In this document: piece by piece, positions 49,618 to 59,028 of the stretch
How positions within the stretch are numbered: the first letter of the stretch is position 1
How the letters are laid out: each line of letters opens with the position of its first letter
Source: Yoonia sp. G8-12
GTDB taxonomy: Bacteria; Pseudomonadota; Alphaproteobacteria; Rhodobacterales; Rhodobacteraceae
NCBI RefSeq assembly: GCF_038443675.1
Contig: NZ_CP151762.1
Span: 3,286,001-3,350,000 of the forward strand
Direction of reading: 5' to 3'
DNA length: 64,000 nt
Made by a program: the position numbers and the translations under genes
Notes under the pieces: model-generated
Seen by the model: only the letters and a program-made list of their open reading frames with translations
What the model was told of the DNA's origin: nothing
Database searches by the model: none

Positions 49618-50030
49618 ATGAACTGTCTCTTTCTACAGCGGCTGATACATCAGCCAAAACCGGAGCCGCAGCAATGACGGCCCCACAACATGTGACCAGC
49701 GATACGCTTTTGGCGGCTGTTCTCAAATCCTTAGATGATGACAAAGGCGAAGACATCGTGCAGATCAATCTGCGCGGCAAGTCCGAGATCGGCGACTATA
49801 TGGTCATCGCATCGGGCCGGTCGACCCGTCAGGTCACGGCGATGGCTGAAAAGCTGGCCGATAAGATCAAACAGGAATTTGGGATCATTTCCAAAACCGA
49901 AGGCAAAGACACCGGTGATTGGGTGCTGATCGACACAGGCGATATCATCGTGCATATCTTCCGTCCGGAAGTGCGCGAGTTTTATCAGCTTGAAAAGATG
50001 TGGCAGTCCGGGACGGCCAGCGCCGTCTGA
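49618..50030 (+). CDS. rsfS: Ribosomal silencing factor RsfS, with uncertain 5' end
   Basis: RsfS binds uL14 of the large subunit and blocks subunit joining in starvation. The core, SDTLLAAVLKSLDDDKGEDI, INLRGKSEIGDYMVIASGRS and a C-terminal PEVREFYQLEKMW, is certain and reads from at least ATG 49674. The strong AAGGAGG at 49606-49612, however, points to ATG 49618, which is one base out of frame. Adding one base near the start (ATGAA to ATGAAA) gives MKLSLSTAADTSAKTGAAAM in frame with the core. So either a base is missing or the 19-aa ORF at 49618-49677 is a coupled leader. rlmH overlaps the stop by one base. Confidence 0.85.
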
Positions 50031-50500
50031 TGCGGGTCCAGATTTGTGCTGTGGGCCGTTTGCGCAAAGGGCCCGAGCGCGACCTTTATGAAGACTACCT
50101 CACCCGGTTCGACCGGACGGGGCGGGCGCTGGCTCTTGGCCCGGCGCAATTGATCGAAGTCGAAGATAAAAAGGGCGGCGGCATGGCAGCCGAGGCTGCT
50201 TTGTTGGATCGTGCCGTGCCCGATGGTGCCCTGATCTGTACGATGGATGAACGCGGCAAAGTCATGAGTTCGCCGGACTTTGCAGCCCTTCTCGCCACGT
50301 GGCGCGACCAAGGGCGGCAGGATATCAGCTTTGTGATCGGCGGTGCGGATGGCATTGATCCCGCTTTGCGTGAACGGGCCGATGCATCTTTGAGTTTTGG
50401 CAAAATGGTCTGGCCGCATATGCTGGTGCGGGTCATGTTGGCCGAACAACTTTACCGTGCCGCGTCTATTCTTGCTGGCGGACCCTACCACCGCGCTTAG
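50030..50500 (+). CDS. rlmH: 23S rRNA pseudouridine-1915 N3-methyltransferase RlmH
   Basis: SPOUT-class methyltransferase of 156 aa acting on the 70S ribosome. Motifs: AVGRLRKGPERDLYEDYLTRF, LICTMDERGKVMSS, SFVIGGADGIDPALRERADA and the C-terminal LAEQLYRAASILAGGPYHR that forms the knot and the substrate pocket. ATG 50030 overlaps the rsfS stop. This rsfS-rlmH order is standard in many bacteria. Confidence 0.95.
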   Translation: MRVQICAVGRLRKGPERDLYEDYLTRFDRTGRALALGPAQLIEVEDKKGGGMAAEAALLDRAVPDGALICTMDERGKVMSSPDFAALLATWRDQGRQDISFVIGGADGIDPALRERADASLSFGKMVWPHMLVRVMLAEQLYRAASILAGGPYHRA

Positions 50501-50557
50501 CGGTTTGCGCCTGCGCTGTGATGCGCTACACCACGCGTAAAGTATCAGGAGTTTGCC

Positions 50558-52072
50558 ATGACCACCCCCAAACCCGTTGTTCTGTGTATTCTTGATGGCT
50601 GGGGCCTGCGCGACGAAATTGAAGGTAACGCGCCCAAGCAAGCGCTCACTCCCAATTTTGACGCGATCATGCAGGGCCCCCATGCCCAGCTTCTGACCCA
50701 TGGGCGTGATGCGGGTCTGCCCGGTGGCCAGATGGGCAATTCCGAAGTGGGCCATACCAATATCGGCGCGGGCCGCGTGGTTGCGATGGATCTGGGCCAG
50801 ATCGAATTGTCGATTGAGGACGGATCGTTTTTCAAGGCCGACGCGCTGGTGCGGTTCATAGATAAATTGAAATCCAGCGGTGGGACGGCCCATTTGATGG
50901 GCGTCGTGTCTGACGGCGGTGTTCACGGGCATCTGGATCACACAATTGCTGCGGCCAAAGCGATCACTGACGCAGGTGTGCCGGTCATTGTTCACGCCAT
51001 CACTGACGGGCGCGATGTGGCCCCGTCTTCGGCCAAGGCGTTTATGGCAACGCTCACGGAAAACCTGCCTGAGAACGCACAGATTGCCACGGTCATTGGC
51101 CGCTATTTCGCGATGGACCGCGACAACCGCTGGGAGCGGGTCGAGACGGCCTATAACGCGATGATCAAGGGTGAGGGCGGGTCCGCCGCAACGCCACTGG
51201 ATGCGATTGAGGCAGCTTATGCGGCGGGCAAAACAGATGAATTTATCCCCGCCACTGTAATCGGTGGTTACGCAGGGGTCGGTCAGAATGACGGTCTCTT
51301 TTGTCTCAACTTCCGCTCCGACCGCGCCCGCGAAATCCTCGCCGCGATTGCAGACCCCGAGTTTGACGGATTTGAACGCGCCCAACCGCCTTTGGCCGCT
51401 TTGCTTGGGATGGTCACCTATTCAGACCGCCATGACGCGTGGTTCGACACCGTCTTCCCCAAACGCGATATCCAGAACACGCTTGGTGCGTGGGTCGCCA
51501 AACACGGCCTGCGCCAGTTCCGTCTGGCCGAGACCGAAAAATACCCCCATGTGACCTTTTTCCTCAACGGCGGCATCGAGGTGCCGGAAAAGGGCGAGGA
51601 CCGCTATATGGCGCCCTCACCAAAGGTCGCGACCTACGACATGCAGCCCGAAATGTCTGCCGCCGAAGTAACCGAGCATTTCGTGAAAGCGATCGAAGAC
51701 GGTTATGATCTCATCGTCACCAACTACGCCAACCCCGATATGGTCGGCCACACCGGCGATCTAGGTGCTGCGATCAAAGCCTGTGAAGCGGTTGATGCAG
51801 GTCTGGGACAGGTTCTGGCCGCGCTCAAGGCCGCAGGCGGTGCGATGATCGTCACCGCAGACCACGGCAATTGCGAAACCATGATTGATCCCGAAACAGG
51901 CGGGCCGCATACGGCACACACGCTGAACCCTGTGCCGGTGGCCCTGGTGGGCGGGCCTGCGGGCGCGGCCTTGCACGATGGAAGGCTGGCCGATCTTGCG
52001 CCTACGATCCTTGATCTGATGGGGCTGGAATTGCCCCCCGAAATGACTGGGCGGAGTTTGATCGAAACATGA
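50558..52072 (+). CDS. gpmI: 2,3-bisphosphoglycerate-independent phosphoglycerate mutase GpmI
   Basis: Glycolysis/gluconeogenesis: interconverts 3- and 2-phosphoglycerate using two Mn2+ ions. 504 aa with LDGWGLRD at the N-terminus, the phospho-Ser region MGNSEVGHTNIGAGR, and the C-terminal metal site YANPDMVGHTG and TADHGNCE. Full length. The stop overlaps the start of the EnvC-like gene (ATGA), linking it to rlmH-gpmI-envC-ctpA, a common Rhodobacterales order. Confidence 0.96.
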   Translation: MTTPKPVVLCILDGWGLRDEIEGNAPKQALTPNFDAIMQGPHAQLLTHGRDAGLPGGQMGNSEVGHTNIGAGRVVAMDLGQIELSIEDGSFFKADALVRFIDKLKSSGGTAHLMGVVSDGGVHGHLDHTIAAAKAITDAGVPVIVHAITDGRDVAPSSAKAFMATLTENLPENAQIATVIGRYFAMDRDNRWERVETAYNAMIKGEGGSAATPLDAIEAAYAAGKTDEFIPATVIGGYAGVGQNDGLFCLNFRSDRAREILAAIADPEFDGFERAQPPLAALLGMVTYSDRHDAWFDTVFPKRDIQNTLGAWVAKHGLRQFRLAETEKYPHVTFFLNGGIEVPEKGEDRYMAPSPKVATYDMQPEMSAAEVTEHFVKAIEDGYDLIVTNYANPDMVGHTGDLGAAIKACEAVDAGLGQVLAALKAAGGAMIVTADHGNCETMIDPETGGPHTAHTLNPVPVALVGGPAGAALHDGRLADLAPTILDLMGLELPPEMTGRSLIET

Positions 52073-53129
52073 TCCGCCTGACTGCTTTCTTGATCTGTTT
52101 TGCTTCGGGGGCTTTGCACAGCAAAACGCCCAAGAAGCCGCCGCCCAACTGCAGGCCGCCCAAGCGCAACTGCAAGCAGCAGACAGCGCGCGCGACCGGA
52201 TTGCCGCCCTGACCCAGACAGTACAGGCCTATGAGGCGGGGCTGGCCGCTATGCGGCAGGAGCAACGCGAAATCGCCCTGCAAGAGGCGATCCTGACCGA
52301 AGAACTCGACCTGCGTCGCGCCGAGTTTGCCCAGCTTTTGGGCGTGCTTTCTGCCATCAGCAACACGCCGCAGCCGGTATTGCGCGCACACCCTGATGGT
52401 CCGTTGAAAACTGTGCGTGCAGGAATGTTGGTGGCCGATGTCACGCCGGGGCTGCGCGCAGAGGTCACGCGACTGAACGCGCTTTTGGCGCAAACGCAAG
52501 AGGCACGACAGGCCCAAGACACCGCAGCGCAGACCTTGACCGAAGGGTTGCAAGGGGCACAGACCGCACGCGCGGCACTGGGGCAGGCGGTGTCGGAACG
52601 GACCGATCTGCCAAGCCGTTTTGAGGACGATGCCGTCCAGACCGCCCTGCTGGTTGCCAGTACACAGACGCTTGGGGAATTCGCCGCAGGACTGGCCGAG
52701 GCGCGCCCCGATGGCACCGAGGTACTGACCGCCCAAGGCGATCTGCCGTTGCCGGTGGCGGGCACAATCCTGCCCGATGACGGCACAGGCCGCTCCGGAT
52801 TGCGCATCGGTACCGAACCCCGCGCTTTGGTCACCGCCCCGGCGCCAGCCACGATTTTGTTTCAAGGCCCGCTTTTGGACTATGGCACTGTGGTGATTCT
52901 GGAACCTGCCGCAGACGTCATGTTTGTCTTGGCAGGATTTGCGGAGGTCTTCGGCGCGGCGGGGCAGGTGCTCCCGGCGGGGGCGCCAATCGGGCTTTTG
53001 GCGGCAAATGACAGGAATTTGACTGAAAATATTGGGATTGCGACTGGGCAACCCTCCTCTGCCCTTTATCTTGAGGTCAGGCAGGGGCAAACTCCGGTCA
53101 ACCCCACCGCATGGTTTGCGGTCGAGTAG
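52069..53129 (+). CDS. EnvC-like murein hydrolase activator (M23 family), with one-base homopolymer frameshift
   Basis: From ATG 52069: signal peptide MIRLTAFLICFASGGFAQQ once a sixth G is placed in the G5 run at 52107-52111; without it the frame stops early. The rest reads as an N-terminal coiled coil (QAAQAQLQAADSARDRIAAL, then LTQTVQAYEAGL) and a C-terminal degenerate LytM/M23 domain (PVAGTILPDDGTGRSG). Residues for zinc binding are mostly missing, as in EnvC, which activates amidases during septum splitting. 353 aa with the inserted base. Stop-start overlap with gpmI; ctpA follows after 13 bases. Confidence 0.83.
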
Positions 53130-53142
53130 GTAAGGATAAAAG

Positions 53143-54483
53143 ATGAAAAAGCTGATGTTGGCCGCCGCTGGCGGCGCTGTCTTGGGACTGGTTGTGACGA
53201 CGCAAATCGCGGGGCCGCTTGTCGCGCAAGAGGCGAATGAGAACACCAGCGTTTACGAGCAGCTTGATCTCTTTGGTGATATCTTTGAACGGATCCGTTC
53301 AAACTATGTGGAAGAGGTCGATGACCGCGAGCTGATCGAGGCCGCGATCAACGGGATGCTGACGTCACTTGATCCGCACTCAAGCTATCTCTCCCCCGAA
53401 GCGGCCCAGCGGATGCGCGTCAGCACGTCAGGTGAATTCGGCGGGTTGGGTATCGAAGTGACCCAAGAAGAGGGGTGGGTTAAAGTTGTGTCCCCAATGG
53501 ACGGCACCCCGGCCGAGGCCGCAGGCATTGAAGCGGGTGATTTCATCACTGCCGTGGATGGCGAAAGCGTGCTTGGTCTGACCCTAGATGAGGCGGTGCA
53601 AATGATGCGCGGCCCCGTTGGTGCCGAAATCATCGTGACCGTCGTCCGCGAAGGCGAGATGGAACCGTTTGACGTTTCCATTATCCGCGACACCATCAAA
53701 CTGACCGCTGTACGCAGCCGGACAGAAGGCAACGCCGTCGTCCTGCGGGTGACCACATTCAACGAACAGACCTTCCCGAATTTGGCTGAAGGCATCGAAG
53801 AACAGGTCGCTGAGGCCGGTGGCATCGACAACATCGACGGCTTTGTCGTGGACCTGCGCAACAATCCGGGCGGTCTGCTTAGCCAAGCGGTTTATGTTTC
53901 GGATGCGTTCCTTGATGCGGGTGAAATCGTTTCGACACGTGGACGCCAAGCCTCTGACGGCGACCGTTTTAACGCCACGCCGGGCGATCTGGCCGAAGGC
54001 AAACCTATCGTTGTCCTAATCAACGGCGGTTCTGCCTCGGCGTCCGAAATTGTGGCAGGTGCGCTGCAAGATCACCGCCGCGCCATCGTCGTGGGTACAA
54101 ATTCCTTCGGCAAGGGCTCTGTGCAAACGGTTGTTCCCCTCAGCCAGGATGGGGCTATGCGCCTGACCACTGCGCGCTACTACACGCCATCGGGCCGGTC
54201 GATCCAGGCACTGGGCATTTCTCCCGACATCATCGTCGAACAACCCCGCCCACGCCCCGTGGATGAGGAAGAGGCCGAGGAAGGCACACCACGGACCGAA
54301 GCAGGCCTGCGCGGATCTTTGGAAAACGACAGCCTGACCGAGGACGAAACCCGCCAGATCGAAGAAGACCGCGCGCGCGCCGAGGCCGCCGCCGCCCTGC
54401 GTGAGGATGATTATCAGCTGGCCTATGCCATTGATATTCTCAAAGGCTTGAACGCGCTGGGGCCTGTTGCAGGCAGCGACTGA
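53143..54483 (+). CDS. ctpA: S41-family C-terminal processing peptidase CtpA
   Basis: A 446-aa periplasmic protease: signal peptide (KKLMLAAAGGAVLGLVVTT), PDZ domain (residues ~90-170, EFGGLGIEVTQEEGWVKV), then the Ser-Lys catalytic dyad in NGGSASASEIVAG and NSFGKGSVQ. The acidic C-terminal extension with Glu-rich segments is typical of the alphaproteobacterial form. It trims or degrades periplasmic substrates such as peptidoglycan hydrolase regulators, and the EnvC-like gene directly upstream may be functionally linked. Confidence 0.95.
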   Translation: MKKLMLAAAGGAVLGLVVTTQIAGPLVAQEANENTSVYEQLDLFGDIFERIRSNYVEEVDDRELIEAAINGMLTSLDPHSSYLSPEAAQRMRVSTSGEFGGLGIEVTQEEGWVKVVSPMDGTPAEAAGIEAGDFITAVDGESVLGLTLDEAVQMMRGPVGAEIIVTVVREGEMEPFDVSIIRDTIKLTAVRSRTEGNAVVLRVTTFNEQTFPNLAEGIEEQVAEAGGIDNIDGFVVDLRNNPGGLLSQAVYVSDAFLDAGEIVSTRGRQASDGDRFNATPGDLAEGKPIVVLINGGSASASEIVAGALQDHRRAIVVGTNSFGKGSVQTVVPLSQDGAMRLTTARYYTPSGRSIQALGISPDIIVEQPRPRPVDEEEAEEGTPRTEAGLRGSLENDSLTEDETRQIEEDRARAEAAAALREDDYQLAYAIDILKGLNALGPVAGSD

Positions 54484-54520
54484 CGGAATAACTCTCCGGA
54501 TCACGCTTACGTGAGTGACA

Positions 54521-54547
54521 AAGGGAAATAGCGTCCTATTTCCTTTT
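54521..54547 (+). terminator. Terminator after ctpA
   Basis: 8-bp stem GGAAATAG/CTATTTCC with a CGTC loop followed by T4. Confidence 0.7.
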
Positions 54548-54586
54548 GCATTCACCTGACAAAGCGTCACCAATAGGAGAGATACA

Positions 54587-55510
54587 ATGATTAAGCTGAC
54601 CCGCCGCAATTTGCTGGCCACAGGCGCGACCTTGCCGCTGGCAGGCCTCGCTGCCGGTACCGCCCGCGCCGAAGCCCCGATGATGGGCGCAAGTTTCGCC
54701 ACACATCGCCGCTTCATGATCGGTGATTTCGAGGTGACGACAATCCTTGGTGGCACAACGCCCCGCGAAGAACCGCAAGGTATTTTCGGGATGAACGTGT
54801 CGGAAGAAGAATTCGCCACCGTCAGCCGCGACAACTTTCTGTCCACCGACGCCTCGCAGTTCTTTTTCACGCCAACGCTGGTGAATACCGGTAACGAAGT
54901 TATCCTGTTTGACACCGGTTTGAACGCCGCCGCTACTGTCGCCGCCCTCGAAGGGGCAGGTTACACCGCCGATCAGGTTGATATCGTTGTGCTGACCCAC
55001 ATGCACGGCGACCACATCGGTGGCCTGATGAACGAAGGCGCACCCACATTCGCCAACGCCCGCTACGTCACAGGCCAGATGGAATACGACCATTGGGCTG
55101 GCGCTGAAAATGACGGGTTTGAAATGAATGTCCGCCCACTTGCCGAAAACATGACCTTCCTTGGCGATGGCGGCGATGTCGTCAGCGGCATCACAGGCAT
55201 GGCGGCCTTCGGCCATACGCCGGGCCACATGGTCTACCGTCTTGATAGCGCAGGAAAGGGTCTTGTGATTTTCGCCGACCTCGCCAACCACCCCGTGTGG
55301 TCACTGGCGCGCCCTGATTGGGAAGTGCGTTTTGACGCCGACAAAGAGGCCGCCGCCGCATCACGCCGCAACGTGCTTGGAATGATCAACGCCGACCGCG
55401 TGCCTGCCATCGGCTATCACATGCCATTCCCCGCCGTGGGCTATGTCGACACAGGTAGCAACGGCGCCGAGTTCCGCTGGGTGCCCGAAGCCGGGCAATT
55501 GATGGGCTAA
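54587..55510 (+). CDS. Tat-exported metallo-beta-lactamase-fold hydrolase
   Basis: A 307-aa protein with a twin-arginine signal (TRRNLLATGATLPLAGLAAG) and the MBL metal site THMHGDHIGG, plus FGHTPGHM and a later Asp/His region (FADLANHPV). Such periplasmic MBL proteins include lactonases and phosphodiesterases; no feature fixes the substrate. RBS GGAGAG upstream of ATG 54587. It ends at a hairpin shared with the convergent dehydrogenase gene. Confidence 0.88.
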   Translation: MIKLTRRNLLATGATLPLAGLAAGTARAEAPMMGASFATHRRFMIGDFEVTTILGGTTPREEPQGIFGMNVSEEEFATVSRDNFLSTDASQFFFTPTLVNTGNEVILFDTGLNAAATVAALEGAGYTADQVDIVVLTHMHGDHIGGLMNEGAPTFANARYVTGQMEYDHWAGAENDGFEMNVRPLAENMTFLGDGGDVVSGITGMAAFGHTPGHMVYRLDSAGKGLVIFADLANHPVWSLARPDWEVRFDADKEAAAASRRNVLGMINADRVPAIGYHMPFPAVGYVDTGSNGAEFRWVPEAGQLMG

Positions 55511-55523
55511 ACTACGCTTTGAA

Positions 55524-55555
55524 AAGGTCTGGCCAGCTTTGGTGGTCAGACCTTC
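55524..55555. terminator. Bidirectional terminator between convergent genes
   Basis: 12-bp near-perfect stem (AAGGTCTGGCCA with TGGTCAGACCTT, one G-T mismatch) with a 7-nt loop. It overlaps the last codons of the minus-strand dehydrogenase and has a T4 run on that strand. Confidence 0.7.
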
Positions 55556-57990
55556 ACCCTCTCACTCGCCGGGTCATAAAACGGCTTGAGCTGCGCCTTT
55601 GCCTGCACCCTGACCCCCATCACATCAATCTCGTAGGTGCTGGCCAGCACATCGGCCGCGCTCTCGCCCTTGCATGGCACATAGCCCATGCCAAGCGCCG
55701 CGCCGAGGTGGTGGCCATAGCCGCCTGACGTCAAATGGCCGACAACCTTGCCATCCCGCAAAATCGGTTCGTTATGATACAAAAGTGGCTCTGGATCAGT
55801 CAGCTTGAACTGTACCAACCGTCGCTCCAGCCCCGCCTCCCGCTTGCGCAACACGGCATCGCGGCCAATGAAATCAGGCTTGTCGGTCTTGACGGCAAAA
55901 CCCAACCCCGCCTCAAGCACATGATCCTCTGCCGTGATGTCATGGCCAAAGTGCCGGAACCCTTTCTCCATGCGGGCGGCATCCATCATATGCATTCCGC
56001 AAAGCTTCAGCCCCATGTCCTGTCCCGCTGTATGCAGCGCTTCGAACACATGGCCCGCCATGTCGGATGAGATATAGACCTCCCAGCCCAGTTCACCCAC
56101 GTAGGTGACGCGGTGCACACGGGCCAGACCCATGCCAATCTCGACCTCTTGCGCGGTGCCAAAGGGGTTCACGTTATTGCTGAAGTCATTGGGCGATACG
56201 GCCTCCAGCAATTTGCGGCTGTTTGGCCCCATCACGGCCAAGACACCTTCGCCCGCAGTCACATCCGTGATGACCACATTGAACTCGCCCACATGGCGCT
56301 GCATCCATGTTTGATCCGCCAGTCGCGTCGCGGCGGGTGTCACCACCAGATAGGCGGTTTCCGACAGACGGGTGACAGTGACATCTGCCTCAATGCCTGC
56401 CGAATTGTTCAGGAACTGCGTATAGGTAATCTTGCCCACCGGCACGTCATAATCACCACCGCCGATATGGTTAAGAAACGCCATTGCATCGCGGCCCTCG
56501 ACGCGGATTTTCCCGAAAGTTGACATATCATACATGCCGACATTCGTGCGGATCGCGTTCAGTTCAGCGGCAACATTGCCAAAGAAATTCTGCCGCTTCC
56601 AAGAGTATTCGTAGACTGGGGCCTGACCCGCATCCGCGAACCAGTTGGCCCGCTCCCAACCCGCAAGCTCGCCCATGACAGCACCTTGATCCAACAGGTG
56701 CTTATGAAACGGCGTGCGGCGCACACCGCGCGCGGTGGCCTTTTGGCGGAACGGGAAATGGTCGGCATAAAGCAGGCCCAGCGTTTCCTTGGAGCGTTCA
56801 AACAGATACGTCTTGTTGCCCTGAAACGGTTGCATCCTGCCGATATCCACATCGCCCAGATCAAAGGGTTTCTCGCCCGCATCCATCCACTGCGACAGGG
56901 CCATACCCGCACCACCCGCCGATTGGATGCCGATCGAGTTAAAGCCCGCCGCGACCCAGACATTATCCATCTCGGGCGCCAGCCCCAGATGATAGGCGTC
57001 ATCGGGGGTAAAACTCTCGGGGCCATTAAAGAACGTGTGAATCCCCGCCTCGGCCAGCATCGGCATCCGTTCGACAGCGGCCTCAAGGATCGGCTCGAAA
57101 TGGTCGAAATCCTCGGGCAGCTGATCAAACTCGAAATCCGCAGGAATACCCTTCATCGCCCAAGGTTTTGCATTCGGCTCGAACGCGCCGAGCAGGATTT
57201 TGCCCGCATCTTCCTTATAGTAGGCGCATTCATCCGGCACGCGCAGCACAGGCATCTGGGTCAGCCCCGCAATCGCCTCGGTCACGATATAGAAGTGCTC
57301 GCAGGCATGCAGGGGCACATTCACCCCCGCCATGCGGCCCACCTCATGGCCCCACATGCCCGCACAGTTGACGATCATATCGCAACTCATGGTGCCGCTT
57401 TCGCCACCCGCCTCCCAGTCAACCGACTGCACACGACGCCCCGCTTTATTGATCTTTGTCACCTTGGTGCGTTCGGCCACCGTAGCGCCATTCATGCGTG
57501 CGCCCTTAGCCAGCGCCAGCGCGATGTTGGCAGGGTCCCCCTGACCATCCTTGGGCAAGTACACACCCCCCGTGACACCGTCGATATTCAGATGCGCGTA
57601 GCGGCTCTTGATCTCACTGGGCGAGATCTCCTCGATCTCGACCCCAAAAGCGCGCGCCATCCCCGCCGAGCGTGAAAGCTCCTCACGCCGTTCTTCGGTC
57701 AGCGCCACCGTGATCGACCCCACACGCTTGAATCCGGTTGCCACACCGGTCTCTTCTTCCAAATTGCCATAAAGCTCTTGGCTATATTTCGCGAGCTTGG
57801 TCATATTCGCCGTCGCGCGCAGCTGCGCGATCAGACCCGCCGCATGCCAAGTAGTGCCCGAGGTCAACTGTTTGCGTTCCAGCAGCACCACGTCCTTCCA
57901 CCCCAGCTTGGCAAGGTGGTAAGCGACCGAGCAGCCAATAACACCGCCACCAATAATGACGACACGAGCATGGGAAGGAAGCGTAGGCAT
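55546..57990 (-). CDS. FAD-dependent dimethylglycine/sarcosine dehydrogenase-type enzyme with GcvT-like C-terminus (copy 1)
   Basis: 814 aa from ATG 57990: FAD-binding fold with VVIIGGGVIGCSVAYHLAKLGW and the covalent-FAD-type LTSGTTWHAAGL, a central FAD/substrate domain (VWVAAGFNSIGIQSAGGAG), and a C-terminal aminomethyltransferase (GcvT) folate domain with MGPNSRKLLE and MMDAARMEKGFRHFG. Such enzymes demethylate dimethylglycine or sarcosine and pass the methyl group to tetrahydrofolate. It lies last in a minus-strand cluster with a second such gene, a homocysteine methyltransferase and two regulators. Exact substrate undetermined. Confidence 0.88.
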   Translation of the reverse strand: MPTLPSHARVVIIGGGVIGCSVAYHLAKLGWKDVVLLERKQLTSGTTWHAAGLIAQLRATANMTKLAKYSQELYGNLEEETGVATGFKRVGSITVALTEERREELSRSAGMARAFGVEIEEISPSEIKSRYAHLNIDGVTGGVYLPKDGQGDPANIALALAKGARMNGATVAERTKVTKINKAGRRVQSVDWEAGGESGTMSCDMIVNCAGMWGHEVGRMAGVNVPLHACEHFYIVTEAIAGLTQMPVLRVPDECAYYKEDAGKILLGAFEPNAKPWAMKGIPADFEFDQLPEDFDHFEPILEAAVERMPMLAEAGIHTFFNGPESFTPDDAYHLGLAPEMDNVWVAAGFNSIGIQSAGGAGMALSQWMDAGEKPFDLGDVDIGRMQPFQGNKTYLFERSKETLGLLYADHFPFRQKATARGVRRTPFHKHLLDQGAVMGELAGWERANWFADAGQAPVYEYSWKRQNFFGNVAAELNAIRTNVGMYDMSTFGKIRVEGRDAMAFLNHIGGGDYDVPVGKITYTQFLNNSAGIEADVTVTRLSETAYLVVTPAATRLADQTWMQRHVGEFNVVITDVTAGEGVLAVMGPNSRKLLEAVSPNDFSNNVNPFGTAQEVEIGMGLARVHRVTYVGELGWEVYISSDMAGHVFEALHTAGQDMGLKLCGMHMMDAARMEKGFRHFGHDITAEDHVLEAGLGFAVKTDKPDFIGRDAVLRKREAGLERRLVQFKLTDPEPLLYHNEPILRDGKVVGHLTSGGYGHHLGAALGMGYVPCKGESAADVLASTYEIDVMGVRVQAKAQLKPFYDPASERVKV

Positions 57991-58083
57991 AAGCTGAATT
58001 CCTGTAACGGTTCGATACCCCATTCTGTGCCACCCGAAAGCATTTTGCGATCACGCAAAAACGTCACTCTTGGCGCATATTTG

Positions 58084-59028
58084 CTATTTAGTGCGACCTT
58101 TCTTGCGGGTGGCATTCGGTGTCGTGCCAAAGACGCTCCGGTAGATCGCGGTGAATCCATTTGGGAAACCACAGGCCAGCCCGATTTCTTGGATACGCAT
58201 ATCGGTGTTCAGCAGCAGATTATTGGCTTTGTTCAATCGCAACCCACGATAATAGCCGTTGGGCGTTGATCTCAGCAGGCGGTTGAACTTGCGCTCTAGC
58301 GAACGTTTCGAAAGGTTGGTGCGCTTGGCAATTTCGCTGATTTGCAGGGGAAATTCCATATTGTCCTGCATCAGCGCAAGACATGCATCAAGCGTGGTAT
58401 CGCCCGTGGTTGTGACCACTTTGCCGGAAAACGGCTGAAGCGTGTTAAAGTGCCTCACCCGCTCATGCAGCAAAATATCAGCCACCGTCGACATTGTCGT
58501 GGAAGAGGCATGCTGGCTGGCAATCGACAGGGCGATATCAAAGGTGGCCCCCATACCTGCACAAGTGATGATAGACCCGCTTTCGACGGCCAATGTGGCT
58601 TTCGTATCAAAAAGCCCCAGCCGTTCCATCAAGACGGTACGGTTCTCCCAATGGGTTGTGTGACTGCCAAGCGCGCCATTGGTTTCAGAGATGTAGCGGG
58701 CTGCGGCCTCGGACAAAAGAACCACGCGCGCCTGACGGCTGGTATAGGTGGCCAACGCTTTGCCCAACGACAGCGCAGGACAGGCGGGATCAGCATTGCC
58801 CAGCACGAACAGATAATCCGCATCGGGTCGCGCAGGAAGCGGGGTTGTTTCAACAGTCACAGCACTGCTTGCGGTGATGGGACCGCCATGCGCAGACCTG
58901 ACATGCCATTCAAAAAGCGGGCTTGCGTTGATCCGGTTCGCCAGCCGGATCACTTCGACAACGCCCGCAAATTCGGTCAGGACAAAACCGTCAGCGACGT
59001 AGATGTCAAAGACGCATGGCGCGCTCAT
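58084..59028 (-). CDS. GlxA-type regulator (DJ-1/PfpI domain plus AraC helix-turn-helix)
   Basis: A 314-aa regulator: N-terminal DJ-1/PfpI-like domain (residues ~1-185, without an obvious active Cys) and a C-terminal AraC domain with SEIAKRTNLSKRSLERKFNR and IQEIGLACGFPNGFTAIYRS. Regulators of this design (GbdR, CdhR) control glycine-betaine and carnitine catabolism in Pseudomonas. Its start overlaps the stop of the homocysteine methyltransferase gene, so it is inside the betaine/dimethylglycine cluster and very likely regulates it. Confidence 0.88.
   Translation of the reverse strand: MSAPCVFDIYVADGFVLTEFAGVVEVIRLANRINASPLFEWHVRSAHGGPITASSAVTVETTPLPARPDADYLFVLGNADPACPALSLGKALATYTSRQARVVLLSEAAARYISETNGALGSHTTHWENRTVLMERLGLFDTKATLAVESGSIITCAGMGATFDIALSIASQHASSTTMSTVADILLHERVRHFNTLQPFSGKVVTTTGDTTLDACLALMQDNMEFPLQISEIAKRTNLSKRSLERKFNRLLRSTPNGYYRGLRLNKANNLLLNTDMRIQEIGLACGFPNGFTAIYRSVFGTTPNATRKKGRTK

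Noticed and set aside
49985..51385. 466-codon open frame on the minus strand
   Set aside because: It lies fully antisense to rlmH and gpmI, both certain, and its product has no motif or plausible composition; it is a shadow of codon bias.
52002..53246. 414-codon open frame on the minus strand
   Set aside because: Antisense to the EnvC-like gene and ctpA start; low-complexity Cys/Gly/Arg-rich product, no start signal.
56686..57675. 329-codon open frame on the plus strand
   Set aside because: Antisense to the FAD-GcvT gene copy 1, whose motifs are unmistakable.
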